Notes: generated by a model from the sequence alone, not told the origin. A stretch of DNA of 64,000 bases from Vulcaniibacterium thermophilum (GCF_007923255.1 NZ_VOHJ01000001.1:62001-126000); one strand, 5' to 3'. Counted from the stretch's first letter, positions 29,212 through 38,345 are shown. Program-made: numbers and translations.

Positions 29212-29859
29212 ATGCCCCGCAAGCCCGCCCGCCGCCCCGGCCGACCCGCGGCCGCCGCCGCCCCGGATCTGCGCGAGCGTCTGCTCGACGCCGCCATCGC
29301 CTGCTTCTGCCGCGAAGGGATCGCGGGCACCTCGGTGCGCGCGATCGCCCGCGAAGCCGGCGTCACTCCCGCGCTGCTGCATTACTACTTCGGCGACAAG
29401 GCGCAACTGCAGCAGGCGGTGGTCACCGACCGCATCCTCCCGGCGGTCGCGCTGCTGCGCGAGCACCTGCTCGCCAACGGCGACGACATCGCCGGCATGG
29501 TGGCCGGCTTCGTCAGCGGCGTGGGCGCGGCGGTGGCGCGTCACCCGTGGCTGCCCGCGCTGTGGGTGCGCGAGGTGCTGTGCGAGGGCGGCGCGCTGCG
29601 CGAGGTGGTGCTGCAGCACGTCGGACCGCAGGTGCCGGCGCTCATGGCCGCGCGGTTCGCGCAGGCGCAGCGGAGCGGGGAGATCAATCCCGATCTGGAT
29701 CCGCGGCTGCTGGTGGTCTCGCTGGTCGGCCTCACCTTCTTCCCGCTGGCGAGCGCGCCGATCTGGCGCCGCCTGTTCGGTGCCGACGATCTCGACTTCG
29801 CCGCCCTGCGCAAGCACACGCTGGCGCTGCTCGACCGCGGCCTGGAGCTTCCCGCATGA
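29212..29859 (+). CDS. TetR-family transcriptional regulator (CecR/YbiH-like)
   Basis: 215 residues. N-terminal helix-turn-helix after a Pro/Arg/Ala-rich leader: LRERLLDAAIACFCREG, then TSVRAIAREAGVTPALLHYYF, a strong TetR match. The C-terminal ligand domain is all-helical. It heads genes for an HlyD-type protein, an ABC ATPase and an ABC permease, matching the ybiH(cecR)-ybhGFSR order of E. coli, so it probably represses its own operon and responds to an exported compound. The stop overlaps the next ATG. Confidence 0.88.
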   Translation: MPRKPARRPGRPAAAAAPDLRERLLDAAIACFCREGIAGTSVRAIAREAGVTPALLHYYFGDKAQLQQAVVTDRILPAVALLREHLLANGDDIAGMVAGFVSGVGAAVARHPWLPALWVREVLCEGGALREVVLQHVGPQVPALMAARFAQAQRSGEINPDLDPRLLVVSLVGLTFFPLASAPIWRRLFGADDLDFAALRKHTLALLDRGLELPA

Positions 29860-30863
29860 GCCCTTCCTCGCACCGCCCGCACGCGCGCCCGGCCACGACG
29901 CGTCGCCGCCTCCGCACATTCTGCGCGCCGCTCGCCGCGCTGCTGCTCGCGGCCTGCACGGCCGAGCCGCCGCAGGCGCTCGGCACGCTCGAATACGACC
30001 GTGTGACGCTCACCGCGCCCGCCTCCGAACGCATCCTCGCCGTGCTGGTGCGCGAGGGCGAGCGCGTGCGCGCAGGCCAGCCGCTGCTGCGCGTCGAACC
30101 CGCCCGCACGCGGGCCGCCGAGCAGGCCGCGCGGGCGGACGTCGAACGCAGCCGGGCGCAACTGGACGAGCTGCGCGAAGGCCCGCGCGCGGAGGCGATC
30201 GCCCGTGCGCGCGCCGAACTCGCCGCCGCGCGCGCCCAGGCCCGCGAGGCCCAGGCGTACCACGCCCGCCTGCAGCCGTTGGCGCGCCAGCGCCTGGTGG
30301 CCGCGGCCGACGCCGACCGCGCGCGGGCCGCCGCCGAGAACGCGGTCGCGCGCGAACGGGCCGCGGAGCAGGCGCTGCAGGAACTGGAGCGGGGCACCCG
30401 GCCGGAGCAGATCGCGCAGGGCGAAGCCGCGGTGCGCGCGGCCGAGGCGCGCGCGACGGCGCAGGCGGTCACGCTCGCCAAGCTCACGGTGAGCGCGCCG
30501 CGCGCCGGGCGGGTGGACAGCCTGCCCTACGAGCCCGGCGACGAACCGCCCGCCGGCGCGCCCCTGGCGGTGCTGCAGGTCGGCGACCGGCCCCACGCGC
30601 GCATCTACGTGCCGCAACCGTTGCGCGCGTCCGTGCGCGTCGGCACGCCGGTACAGGTGGAGGTCGACGGCCGCCGCTACGCGGGGCGCGTGCGCATGAT
30701 CCGCAACGAGCCCGCGTTCACCCCGTACTACGCGCTGATCGGCGAGGACGTCGCGCGCCTGAGCTACCTCGCCGAAGTCGAACTCACCGACCCGCGCGCC
30801 GACGGCCTGCCGGCCGGGCTGCCGGTGGGCGTGCGTTTCGCGGCGGAGCGGGCCCGTGACTGA
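29856..30863 (+). CDS. HlyD-family efflux periplasmic adaptor lipoprotein
   Basis: 335 residues. Lipoprotein signal with lipobox LAAC (Cys34) after an Arg-rich leader. Then a biotinyl-lipoyl-like strand region (LGTLEYDRVTLTAPASERI), a long coiled coil (about residues 75-205, rich in Ala/Arg/Glu), and a second lipoyl/barrel part (APRAGRVDSLPYEPGDEP). Should link the inner-membrane ABC pump to an outer-membrane channel. Its start overlaps the tetR stop; its end overlaps the ATPase start by 8 bases. The nearest familiar relative is YbhG. Confidence 0.9.
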   Translation: MSPSSHRPHARPATTRRRLRTFCAPLAALLLAACTAEPPQALGTLEYDRVTLTAPASERILAVLVREGERVRAGQPLLRVEPARTRAAEQAARADVERSRAQLDELREGPRAEAIARARAELAAARAQAREAQAYHARLQPLARQRLVAAADADRARAAAENAVARERAAEQALQELERGTRPEQIAQGEAAVRAAEARATAQAVTLAKLTVSAPRAGRVDSLPYEPGDEPPAGAPLAVLQVGDRPHARIYVPQPLRASVRVGTPVQVEVDGRRYAGRVRMIRNEPAFTPYYALIGEDVARLSYLAEVELTDPRADGLPAGLPVGVRFAAERARD

Positions 30864-31800
30864 GGAAGCCGCGATCCGCGCGCGCGGCCTCACCAAGCGC
30901 TTCGGCGCGCTGGTGGCGGTCGATGCGGTCGACCTGACCGTGCCGCGCGCGCACGTGTACGGCTTCCTCGGCCCGAACGGCTCCGGCAAGTCGACCACCA
31001 TCCGCATGCTGTGCGGGCTGCTGACGCCCGATGCCGGCGAGATCGAAGTGCTGGGCCTGCGCATCCCCGAGCAGGCCGAGGCGCTGCGCCGCCGCGTGGG
31101 ATATATGACGCAGCGCTTCTCGCTGTTCGACAACCTCACCGTGCGCGAGAACCTGGAGTTCCTCGCCACCATCTACGGCCTGCCGCGCGCCGCGGCGCGT
31201 CGCCGCGTGGACGAGCTGCTGGCGAGCTACGACTTCGCCGACCGCACCCGGCAGCTCGCCGGCACGCTCAGCGGCGGACAGAAGCAGCGGCTCGCCTTGG
31301 CGGGCGCGATCGTGCACCAGCCCGAGCTGCTGTTCCTCGACGAGCCCACCAGCGCGGTCGATCCGGAATCGCGCCGCGCGTTCTGGGAAACACTGTTCGA
31401 CCTCGCCGATGCCGGCACCACGCTGCTGGTGTCCACGCACTACATGGACGAAGCGGAGCGCTGCCATCGCCTTGCGATCCTCGACCGCGGCCGGCTGGTG
31501 GCCGATGGCACGCCGCGCGAACTCGCCGCCGCGCTCGCCGGCCGCACGCTCGAGGTGCACGCGCAGGCCCCGCGCCCGGCGCAGCGTTTGATCGAGCGCG
31601 TCGACGGCGTGCTCAGCGTCGCCCAGATCGGCAACGCCATCCGCGTGCTGTGCGACGACGCCGACGCGACACGCGCGAGGATCGCGCGCACGCTCGCCGA
31701 TGCCGGCATCGGTGCGGCGATCGACGCGGTGACCCCGTCGCTGGAGGACGTGTTCGTCGCCGCCACCCGTGCCCGCGAGGCGCGGGGGAAGGCCGCATGA
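30856..31800 (+). CDS. ABC transporter ATP-binding protein
   Basis: 314 residues. Walker A GPNGSGKSTT near residue 39, signature LSGGQKQRLAL near 136, Walker B LLFLDEPTSAVDPES near 155. Daunorubicin/ABC-2 class, with a C-terminal tail after the H-loop STHYMDEAERC. It has a GTG start at 30856 because HlyD translation overlaps by 8 bases. E. coli YbhF is a tandem double ATPase; here the gene encodes a single nucleotide-binding domain, so the pump would work as a homodimer. The ATG of the permease overlaps its stop. Confidence 0.93.
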   Translation: MTEEAAIRARGLTKRFGALVAVDAVDLTVPRAHVYGFLGPNGSGKSTTIRMLCGLLTPDAGEIEVLGLRIPEQAEALRRRVGYMTQRFSLFDNLTVRENLEFLATIYGLPRAAARRRVDELLASYDFADRTRQLAGTLSGGQKQRLALAGAIVHQPELLFLDEPTSAVDPESRRAFWETLFDLADAGTTLLVSTHYMDEAERCHRLAILDRGRLVADGTPRELAAALAGRTLEVHAQAPRPAQRLIERVDGVLSVAQIGNAIRVLCDDADATRARIARTLADAGIGAAIDAVTPSLEDVFVAATRAREARGKAA

Positions 31801-32885
31801 ACGGGCAGCGGCTGTTCGCGATCATGCTCAAGGAGCTGCGCCAGTTGCGGCGCGACCGCATCACGCTGGCCATGATCGTCGGCATCCCGGTGCTGCAGCT
31901 CGTGCTGTTCGGCTACGCCATCAACCTCAACGTGCGCGGCCTTCCCGCGGTGATCGCCGACCAGGCCAACACCGCCGGTTCGCGCGCCGCGGTGATGGAC
32001 ATGCTGGCGAGCGGCGTGATCGCGCCGGTCGCCGACGTGCCCACCCCGCAGCAGGCCGAGGCGCTGCTGCGCCAGGGCGTGGCGAGCGTCGCCGTGGTGG
32101 TGCCGCACGATTTCGAACGCCGGCTCGCCGACGGCCGCGAGGCGATCCAGGTGGTGGTCGACGGCTCCGACACGGTGGTGCAGAGCGCCGCCGCCCAGCT
32201 CGCGCAGATGCCATTGGGTGCGTCGGCGCGCGCCGCCCGCGCCGAGCCGGCGATCGCCGTGGTCGCGTTCTACAACCCGCAGCGCCGGTCGGCGCTCAAC
32301 ATCGTGCCCGGCCTGATCGGCGTGATCCTGACCATGACGATGGTGCTGTTCACCTCGGTCGCCATCGTGCGCGAGCGCGAACGCGGCAACATGGAGCTGC
32401 TGATCGCAACGCCCATCAGCCGCAGCGAACTGATAGTCGGCAAGGTGCTGCCGTACGTGGCGATCGGGCTGGTGCAGACCAGCGTCGTGCTCGCGCTCGG
32501 GCTGTGGCTGTTCGACGTGCCCATCCGCGGCAGCGTGCTCGATGTCTACCTCGCCGCGCTGCTGCTGATCCTCGCCAACCTCACCCTCGGCCTGCTGATT
32601 TCCACCCGCGCGCAGTCGCAGTTCCAGGCGATGCAGATGACGTTCTTCGTGTTCCTGCCGTCGATCCTGCTGTCCGGCTTCATGTTCCCGTTCGCCGGCA
32701 TGCCGCGCTTCGCGCAATGGATCGCCGAACTGCTGCCGCTCACCCACTTCCTGCGCCTGATCCGCGGCATCGTCCTGCGCGGCGCCGCGCTCGCCGAACT
32801 GTGGCCGGACGCGGTCGCGCTGCTGGTCTTCACCGCGGCGATGATGACGTTCGCCATCCTGCGGTTCCGTAAGCGGCTCGACTGA
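31797..32885 (+). CDS. ABC-2 type transporter permease
   Basis: 362 residues. One helix near the N-terminus (LAMIVGIPVLQLVLFGYAI), a periplasmic domain of about 130 residues, then five helices (from about residue 175), with VRERERGNMELLIATPISR, a typical ABC-2 loop, between helices. Unlike the E. coli system (ybhS plus ybhR) only one permease is present, so the membrane part should be a homodimer. Last gene of the tetR operon; repeat DNA begins 12 bases after the stop. Confidence 0.93.
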   Translation: MNGQRLFAIMLKELRQLRRDRITLAMIVGIPVLQLVLFGYAINLNVRGLPAVIADQANTAGSRAAVMDMLASGVIAPVADVPTPQQAEALLRQGVASVAVVVPHDFERRLADGREAIQVVVDGSDTVVQSAAAQLAQMPLGASARAARAEPAIAVVAFYNPQRRSALNIVPGLIGVILTMTMVLFTSVAIVRERERGNMELLIATPISRSELIVGKVLPYVAIGLVQTSVVLALGLWLFDVPIRGSVLDVYLAALLLILANLTLGLLISTRAQSQFQAMQMTFFVFLPSILLSGFMFPFAGMPRFAQWIAELLPLTHFLRLIRGIVLRGAALAELWPDAVALLVFTAAMMTFAILRFRKRLD

Positions 32886-32896
32886 CGCCCCGAAGC

Positions 32897-33002
32897 CCCT
32901 CTCCCGCGTCGCGGGGTGAGGAGGCGCGCTTGCGAGCCGCAGGCTCGCGCGCCGACGAACGCCCGCCGCGCTGCGGCGGGCCGGACGAGGGGTTGGGGTG
33001 AG
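32897..33002 (+). repeat. Intergenic repeat, copy 1
   Basis: About 106 bases reading CTCTCCCGCG ... GAGGAGGCG ... GGGGTTGGGGTGAG. Copy 2 lies inverted at 37174-37280, about 95% alike over most of the length. Both sit at gene boundaries and code for nothing. Internally it has a GCGCGCCGAC / AACGCCCGCC palindromic middle. Confidence 0.85.
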
Positions 33003-33109
33003 GGTGAACCGGACGCAAGCGAAGGGCGTCAGCGCACCCCACGCCCACCCATTTGCGGCCATCCCCCACCTTCCCGCACAGTCCCGCCCACGCCTTCCGG
33101 AGTTCCGCC

Positions 33110-34774
33110 ATGCGCAAACCGCTTCTGGGCCTCCTGCTCTCCGTGTTCGCCGGCCTCGCCTGCGCCGCCGACGTCACGCTCGTCACCGCCGCCCGCATCC
33201 ACACCATGGACGCACGCCAGCCCACCGCGGAGGCGCTGGCGTACGACGACAGCGGCCGCATCCTCGCCGTCGGCACGCGCGCCGAGCTGCAGCGCCGCTA
33301 CCCGAACGCGAAGCATCTCGACGTCGGCACCGCCACCGTCGTCCCCGGCCTGATCGACGCCCACGCGCACGTCTCGGGCCTCGGCATGACGCGCCTCACC
33401 GCCGACCTCGTCGGCGCGCGCGACAAGGCCGACGTGATCGCGCGCCTGCGCGCGTTCGAGCGCGAACTGCCGCAAGGCGCATGGCTGATCGGCCGCGGCT
33501 GGGATCAGAACGACTGGCCGGACAAGCGCTTCCCCACCGCCGCCGACCTCGACGCCGCGTTCCCGCAACGCCCGGTGTGGCTGGAGCGCGTCGACGGCCA
33601 CGCCGGCTGGGCCAACACCGCCGCCATGCGCGCGGTGAAGCGCGACCTGCGCGGCGACTGGCAGCCCGACGGCGGCCGCATCGAGCGCACCGCGAACGGC
33701 GAGCCGACCGGCATCTTCATCGACGCCGCGATGGCGCTGATCGACCAGGCGCGCCCGCCGCTCGACGAGGCCACCGCCGAGCGCGCGCTGGTGCTCGGCA
33801 TGCAGGAAGCGGTCGCGCACGGCCTCACCGGTATCCACGACGCCGGCATCAACCTCGCCGAGCTGCAGCGCTACCGCCGCCTCGCCGACCGCAACGCGCT
33901 GCCGCTGCGCATCACCGCGATGGCCGCGGGCGACGGCGATGCGCTCGCGTTCCTGTGCGAGCACGGCCTCTATCGCCATCCCGGTGGCCGCCTGCAGATG
34001 CGCACGGTCAAGGTGTACGCCGACGGCGCGCTCGGCAGCCGCGGTGCCGCATTGCTGGCCGACTACAGCGACGATGCCGGCAACCGCGGCCTGATGCTGA
34101 CCTCACCCGCGGACCTCGCGCGCATCGCCGCGCGCGCCAAGCAATGCGGCGTGCAGGCCGCCACCCACGGCATCGGCGACCGCGGCAACCGCGAGATCCT
34201 CGACGCCTACGCGCGTGTGCTCGGCAACGACGCGCGCGGCGACCACCGCTGGCGGATCGAACACGCGCAGGTGCTGGCGCTCGACGACCTCGCGCGCTTC
34301 GCCGAACTTGGCGTCATCGCCTCGATGCAGCCGACGCACGCCACCAGCGACATGCCCTGGGCCGAGGACCGCGTCGGCCCCGAGCGCATCGTCGGCGCCT
34401 ACGCCTGGCGCCAGCTCCGCGACCGCGGCGCCCGCCTGGCGCTCGGCTCCGATGCGCCGGTCGAATCCATCGACCCGCGCCTCGGCCTGTACGCCGCCGT
34501 CGCCCGCGCCGATGCCGAAGGCCAACCCGTCGGCGGCTGGCGCCCGCAGGAAAAGCTGACGAACTTCGAGGCGCTGCGCGGCTTCACTCTGGATGCCGCC
34601 TACGCGGGCTTCGCGGAACACGACGTCGGCAGCCTCGCAGTGGGCAAGCGCGCCGACTTCGTCGTCCTCGCCGAAGACCCGCTCGCCGCGGAAGCCGCCG
34701 CACTACGCAAGCTCACCGTGCTCGCCACCTACGTCGACGGCAAACCCGTCTTCCAGCGCCAGCAAGCAAAGTAG
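33110..34774 (+). CDS. Exported YtcJ-like amidohydrolase
   Basis: 554 residues. Signal peptide MRKPLLGLLLSVFAGLACA, then an amidohydrolase barrel. Metal-site motifs: DAHAHVSGLG near residue 84, HGIGDRGNREILDAY near 353, and the closing GSDAPVESIDP near 450. The YtcJ-like branch acts on unknown substrates, often N-substituted compounds. GGAG at 33099-33102 supports the start at 33110; the longer reading from 33053 loses the signal peptide. Followed by a strong hairpin. Confidence 0.9.
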   Translation: MRKPLLGLLLSVFAGLACAADVTLVTAARIHTMDARQPTAEALAYDDSGRILAVGTRAELQRRYPNAKHLDVGTATVVPGLIDAHAHVSGLGMTRLTADLVGARDKADVIARLRAFERELPQGAWLIGRGWDQNDWPDKRFPTAADLDAAFPQRPVWLERVDGHAGWANTAAMRAVKRDLRGDWQPDGGRIERTANGEPTGIFIDAAMALIDQARPPLDEATAERALVLGMQEAVAHGLTGIHDAGINLAELQRYRRLADRNALPLRITAMAAGDGDALAFLCEHGLYRHPGGRLQMRTVKVYADGALGSRGAALLADYSDDAGNRGLMLTSPADLARIAARAKQCGVQAATHGIGDRGNREILDAYARVLGNDARGDHRWRIEHAQVLALDDLARFAELGVIASMQPTHATSDMPWAEDRVGPERIVGAYAWRQLRDRGARLALGSDAPVESIDPRLGLYAAVARADAEGQPVGGWRPQEKLTNFEALRGFTLDAAYAGFAEHDVGSLAVGKRADFVVLAEDPLAAEAAALRKLTVLATYVDGKPVFQRQQAK

Positions 34775-34785
34775 GGCGCCTCTCT

Positions 34786-34811
34786 CCCTCCCCTGCGAAT
34801 GCAGGGGAGGG
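34786..34811 (+). terminator. Hairpin after the amidohydrolase gene
   Basis: Perfect 11-bp stem CCCTCCCCTGC / GCAGGGGAGGG with a GAAT tetraloop, 11 bases after the stop. No T-tract follows. The same CCTCCCCTGC...GGGGAGG pattern recurs widely in related genomes as an intergenic sequence, so it may be a repeat that also serves as terminator. Confidence 0.6.
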
Positions 34812-35103
34812 CCGGGGAGGGGTTGAGCAGTAACCCGACCGCGCGCACCGAGCCGGGGGCGCTCACGCCGCACGGTCTTGCGACGCCTCCAATCGATACC
34901 GGGTGTGGCAGGCTGGCGATATTCTCGACGGCTGCGCTCATATGCTCCTCTGCCAGTGGTTCTCCTCTATGAAGCACCCTGTTCAGAGCGGGCAGGTGTG
35001 CGGGTCAAGAACTCATCCGCACACAAACGTGGCGAGAACTGCCGTTGCGAATGGCGTAACGGCAATGTCCCGGCTCGCAGCGTTGAGGCTGTAAGGGGGA
35101 AAC
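34812..35103. other. Spacer before the GFA gene, lower in GC
   Basis: About 290 bases, visibly less GC-rich than its surroundings. A 63-codon frame at 34903-35094 has no ribosome site and no motif I recognise. TGCCGTT (35040-35046) and AACGGCA (35058-35064) form an inverted repeat 40 bases before the GFA start that could be a regulator site. No tRNA fold or other RNA seen. Confidence 0.4.
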
Positions 35104-35496
35104 ATGGAAGCGACCACCGGCGGCTGCCTCTGCGGCAACGTCCGCCTCGAAGCGCGGGGTCGGCCTTACCGCGTCGGCCTCTGCCATTGCCTGGACTGCC
35201 GCAAGCACCACGGCGCGCTGTTCCACGCCTCGGCGATCTATCCGCAGGAGGCGGTGACGGTCGAAGGCGAGGCCCGCGACTATGCCGGCCGCTTTTTCTG
35301 CCCGCGGTGCGGGTCTTCGGTGTTTTCGCGCAGCGGTGACGAGGTGGAGGTGCATCTGGGCGCGCTCGATGCGCCCGACCGCTTCACGCCCACCTACGAG
35401 CTGTGGACCGTCCGCCGGGAAGCCTGGCTGCCGCCCTTTCCGCTGGCGAGGCGCTACCCGCGCGACCGCGAGTCGGAGAGCCGCACGGAGCCGTAG
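35104..35496 (+). CDS. GFA-family (glutathione-dependent formaldehyde-activating-like) protein
   Basis: 130 residues. Zinc-site cysteines in the family order: GGCLCGNVR, CHCLDCRKHHGA and FCPRCGSSVF. The family includes Gfa, first proposed to make S-hydroxymethylglutathione, but most members have no proven reaction. RBS-like AAGGGGGAAAC precedes the ATG. The lower-GC upstream spacer and unlinked neighbours give no hint of a pathway. Confidence 0.88.
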   Translation: MEATTGGCLCGNVRLEARGRPYRVGLCHCLDCRKHHGALFHASAIYPQEAVTVEGEARDYAGRFFCPRCGSSVFSRSGDEVEVHLGALDAPDRFTPTYELWTVRREAWLPPFPLARRYPRDRESESRTEP

Positions 35497-35558
35497 CGGC
35501 CGACACCGCTGCCGCCCGCGGCGATCTCCGGGGCGCTTTTTCCACCGGAACGGCGAGA

Positions 35559-35584
35559 GCGGCGTACCCGGCGCGATACGCCGC
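35559..35584. terminator. Weak hairpin between convergent GFA and miaB
   Basis: GCGGCGTA (35559-35566) pairs with TACGCCGC (35577-35584), 8 bp with a 10-base loop. No T-tract. May end either message. Confidence 0.35.
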
Positions 35585-35607
35585 CGGACCGCACGCAGAC
35601 GAGGGGC

Positions 35608-37017
35608 CTACGCCCCCGCCTCCACCGTCACCACCCGCCCGCGCAGCGAATTCGACAGCGCCTCGGTGATCTGCACCTGCACGAACTGGCCGACCAGGCG
35701 CCTGGGGGCGGGGAAGTTCACGTAGCGCATGTTTTCGGTGCGGCCGGTCAGCTCGTCGGGGTTTTTCTTCGACGGGCCTTCGACCAGCACGGTCTGCACG
35801 GTGCCCACCATCGCCTGCGAAATGCGCGCGGCATTCGCGTTGATCGCCGCCTGCAGGCGGGCGAGGCGGGCGTGCTTTTCGGTATCCGTGACGTCGTCCG
35901 GCAGGTCGGCGGCCGGGGTGCCGGGGCGGCGGGAATAGATGAAGGAGAACGACTGGTCGAAGCCGACGTCCTCGATCAGCTTCATGGTCTTTTCGAAATC
36001 GGCGTCGGTTTCGCCGGGGAAGCCGACGATGAAATCCGAGCTGATCGAAATGTCCGGCCGCACCGCGCGCAGCTTGCGGATCCTCTGCTTGTATTCGAGC
36101 GCGGTGTAGCCGCGCTTCATCGCGGCGAGGATGCGGTCGCTGCCGGCCTGCACGGGCAGGTGCAGGTAGTTGGCGAGCTTGGGCACGTCGCGGAAGGCCT
36201 CGATCAGCGAGTCGCTGAATTCGACCGGGTGCGAGGTGGTGAAGCGGATGCGGCCGATGCCGTCGATTTCGGCGATGGCGCGGATCAGCAGGGCGAGGTC
36301 GGCGACTTCGCCGTCGCCGTACGGGCCGCGGTAGGCGTTGACGTTCTGGCCGAGCAGGTTGACCTCGCGCACGCCCTGCGCGGCGAGCTGGGCCACTTCC
36401 ACCAGCACGTCCTCGAACGGACGGCTGACTTCCTCGCCGCGGGTGTAGGGGACCACGCAGAAGCTGCAGTACTTGGAGCAGCCTTCCATGATCGAGACGA
36501 ACGCGGTCGGGCCTTCGGCGCGCGGCTCGGGCAGGCGGTCGAACTTCTCGATCTCGGGGAAGCTGATGTCCACCTGCGGCTGGCCGGTTTCGCGCTTGGC
36601 GCGGATCAGCTCGGGCAGGCGGTGCAGGGTCTGCGGACCGAACACCAGGTCGACGTAGGGCGCGCGCTTGATGATCGCCTCGCCCTCCTGGCTGGCCACG
36701 CAGCCGCCGACGCCGATGATCACCGGGCGGCCGGCCTTCTTCAGCGTCTTCCAGCGGCCGAGCTGGCTGAACACCTTCTCCTGCGCCTTCTCGCGGATGG
36801 AGCAGGTGTTGATGAGGATGACGTCGGCCTCCTCGGCCCTGTCGGTCAGCTCCAGGCCTTCGGACGCGGCGAGCAGGTCGGCCATCTTGGCCGAGTCGTA
36901 CTCGTTCATCTGGCACCCGTGGGTCTGGATGTAGAGCTTGCCGGTCGCCGGCTTGCCGTCGCGGGTGGCGGAACGGGCTTCGGCGTCGAGGACGGGGAGG
37001 TCGATCAGGTCGGTCAT
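35608..37017 (-). CDS. miaB: tRNA-i6A37 methylthiotransferase
   Basis: 469 residues. Radical-SAM enzyme that adds methylthio to i6A37 of tRNAs reading UNN codons. N-terminal UPF0004 cluster cysteines at 35 (THGCQMN), 72 (NTCSIRE) and 106 (GVGGCVA); radical-SAM cluster C180-x3-C184-x2-C187 ([10 protein letters not shown]); TRAM domain at the C-terminus. In many gammaproteobacteria miaB heads miaB-ybeZ-ybeY-ybeX; here it lies about 6.5 kb upstream of ybeZ, same strand, with unrelated genes between. Confidence 0.96.
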   Translation of the reverse strand: MTDLIDLPVLDAEARSATRDGKPATGKLYIQTHGCQMNEYDSAKMADLLAASEGLELTDRAEEADVILINTCSIREKAQEKVFSQLGRWKTLKKAGRPVIIGVGGCVASQEGEAIIKRAPYVDLVFGPQTLHRLPELIRAKRETGQPQVDISFPEIEKFDRLPEPRAEGPTAFVSIMEGCSKYCSFCVVPYTRGEEVSRPFEDVLVEVAQLAAQGVREVNLLGQNVNAYRGPYGDGEVADLALLIRAIAEIDGIGRIRFTTSHPVEFSDSLIEAFRDVPKLANYLHLPVQAGSDRILAAMKRGYTALEYKQRIRKLRAVRPDISISSDFIVGFPGETDADFEKTMKLIEDVGFDQSFSFIYSRRPGTPAADLPDDVTDTEKHARLARLQAAINANAARISQAMVGTVQTVLVEGPSKKNPDELTGRTENMRYVNFPAPRRLVGQFVQVQITEALSNSLRGRVVTVEAGA

Positions 37018-37173
37018 GGCGGTGTCCGGGGGCGGCGGCGGTTAATCCGGGCCGGAGGCCGCGCAGTGTACCCGTGCCCGGCACCGGACGGTGCCCGCGG
37101 CGTCGGTCGCGACCGGTTGCCCCACCCCGCCCCCTCTCCGCCCGCTGGGAAGGGGTTTCGATGCGTGGGGGGG
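37018..37173. other. Spacer upstream of miaB
   Basis: About 155 bases between the miaB start and repeat copy 2 (the whole miaB-transglycosylase gap is 356 bases). It has no coding frame I trust and no tRNA. The miaB promoter must lie here, but no clear -35/-10 pair stands out. Confidence 0.35.
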
Positions 37174-37280
37174 CTCACCCCAACCCCTCGTCCGGCCCTT
37201 GGCGCAGCGCGGCGGGCGTTCGTCGGCGCGCGAACCTGCGGCTCGCAAGCACGCCTCCTCATCCGCCCGCGGGAGAGAGG
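37174..37280 (-). repeat. Intergenic repeat, copy 2 (inverted)
   Basis: Reverse complement of the element at 32897-33002 with a few differences, for example CGCGCGCC changed to CGTGCTTG-flanking bases and a short indel near CTGCGCCAAGGG. It sits between miaB and the lytic transglycosylase. The two copies bracket 4.2 kb in inverted orientation. Confidence 0.85.
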
Positions 37281-37373
37281 CTCATCAGGGCGGAGGCGAT
37301 GAAGGCCGCCCCGCAATCACGTTTTTGAACCCGGGTCTTGGCATTTCACACGGACACCCGCCACACTGGCGGC

Positions 37374-38279
37374 ATGGGGAAGGGGTGGGGCCTGCCATTG
37401 ACGCTTCTGTGCCTGCTGGCCGCCGGGCCGGCAGCGGCGGGCACCGTTTACCGTTGCGAAACCGCCGACGGCATTCCCAGCTACGTCAGCAAGCGCGTAC
37501 CCGGGGCGGAGTGCACCGTGGTCAGCCGCTACCGGGCGGGGCGCTCGCGCCCGGCGCCCGCGCGTCCCGCGCCGTCCGCTCCGGTGACCGTCGCGTCCGC
37601 GAGCGACGGGGCCGCCACGCCTGCGCCGGCCGCGCCCGTACCGGTCGCCGCGTCCGCGCCGGCCGCCGCAGGCACCCCGGCCCGCCGCCTGGTCCAGGGG
37701 CAGATCTACTCCTACGTCAAGGATGGCGTGCGGCACTACACCAGCCGCCCGCCGAAGGGTGTGGCCGGCGTGGACTCGATGCGGACCATCCGCTACAGCT
37801 TCATGGAGACCTGCTACGCCTGCGCCGCGCTGCCGGGCGTCAACTTCGGGCGGGTCCGCCTCAACACCGACGCCTATCGCGACGAGATCGCCGCCGCCTC
37901 GCGCGAGTTCGGCGTCGACGAGGCGGTGGTGCGCGCGATCATCCATGCCGAGTCCGCGTTCAACCCCAATGCCCTGTCGAGGGTAGGCGCGCAGGGGCTG
38001 ATGCAGCTCATGCCGGCGACCGCGCGCCGCTTCGGGGTCAGCAACGCGTTCGACGCCGCGCAGAACATCCGCGGCGGCGTGCAGTACCTCGCCTGGCTGC
38101 TCAAGCGCTTCAACGGCAACCTCACCCTGGCGGCTGCCGGCTACAACGCGGGCGAGGGCGCGGTCGACCGCTACGGCGGCGTGCCGCCCTACAACGAGAC
38201 GCAGCGCTACGTACAGCGCGTGGCCCAGCTCGCCGAGCGCTACCGCAGCGCGCTCAACCCGGTCGCCGCCAACCGCTGA
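37374..38279 (+). CDS. Secreted lytic transglycosylase with DUF4124-like domain
   Basis: 301 residues. Signal peptide (LPLTLLCLLAAGPAAA), a DUF4124-like beta region (GTVYRCETADGIPSY), a Pro/Ala linker, then an SLT domain from about residue 170 with catalytic Glu193 in HAESAFNP and the motifs GLMQLMPATA and AAAGYNAGEGAVDRYGG. Cleaves the MurNAc-GlcNAc bond of peptidoglycan to anhydro products. The start at 37374 is chosen for the signal peptide; a TTG at 37338 has no advantage. No good ribosome site is seen. Confidence 0.9.
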   Translation: MGKGWGLPLTLLCLLAAGPAAAGTVYRCETADGIPSYVSKRVPGAECTVVSRYRAGRSRPAPARPAPSAPVTVASASDGAATPAPAAPVPVAASAPAAAGTPARRLVQGQIYSYVKDGVRHYTSRPPKGVAGVDSMRTIRYSFMETCYACAALPGVNFGRVRLNTDAYRDEIAAASREFGVDEAVVRAIIHAESAFNPNALSRVGAQGLMQLMPATARRFGVSNAFDAAQNIRGGVQYLAWLLKRFNGNLTLAAAGYNAGEGAVDRYGGVPPYNETQRYVQRVAQLAERYRSALNPVAANR

Positions 38280-38315
38280 ACCCCGGCGCGGGCGGGCGTC
38301 CGGCGCAGTCGCGGA

Positions 38316-38345
38316 TTGTCGGGCTCCTTCACCTTCCGCTACACT
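38316..38345 (+). promoter_or_regulatory. Candidate promoter of petABC
   Basis: TTGTCG (38316-38321), 18-base spacer, TACACT (38340-38345). Expected start near 38352, 77 bases before the petA ATG. Fair match for a sigma-70 promoter in this GC-rich DNA. Confidence 0.6.

Noticed and set aside
34903-35094. 63-codon frame before the GFA gene
   Set aside because: No ribosome site or recognisable motif; runs into the GFA leader.
33003-37173. Composite transposon between the inverted repeats
   Set aside because: The segment carries no transposase or target-site duplication; the repeats are intergenic sequences of about 106 bases.
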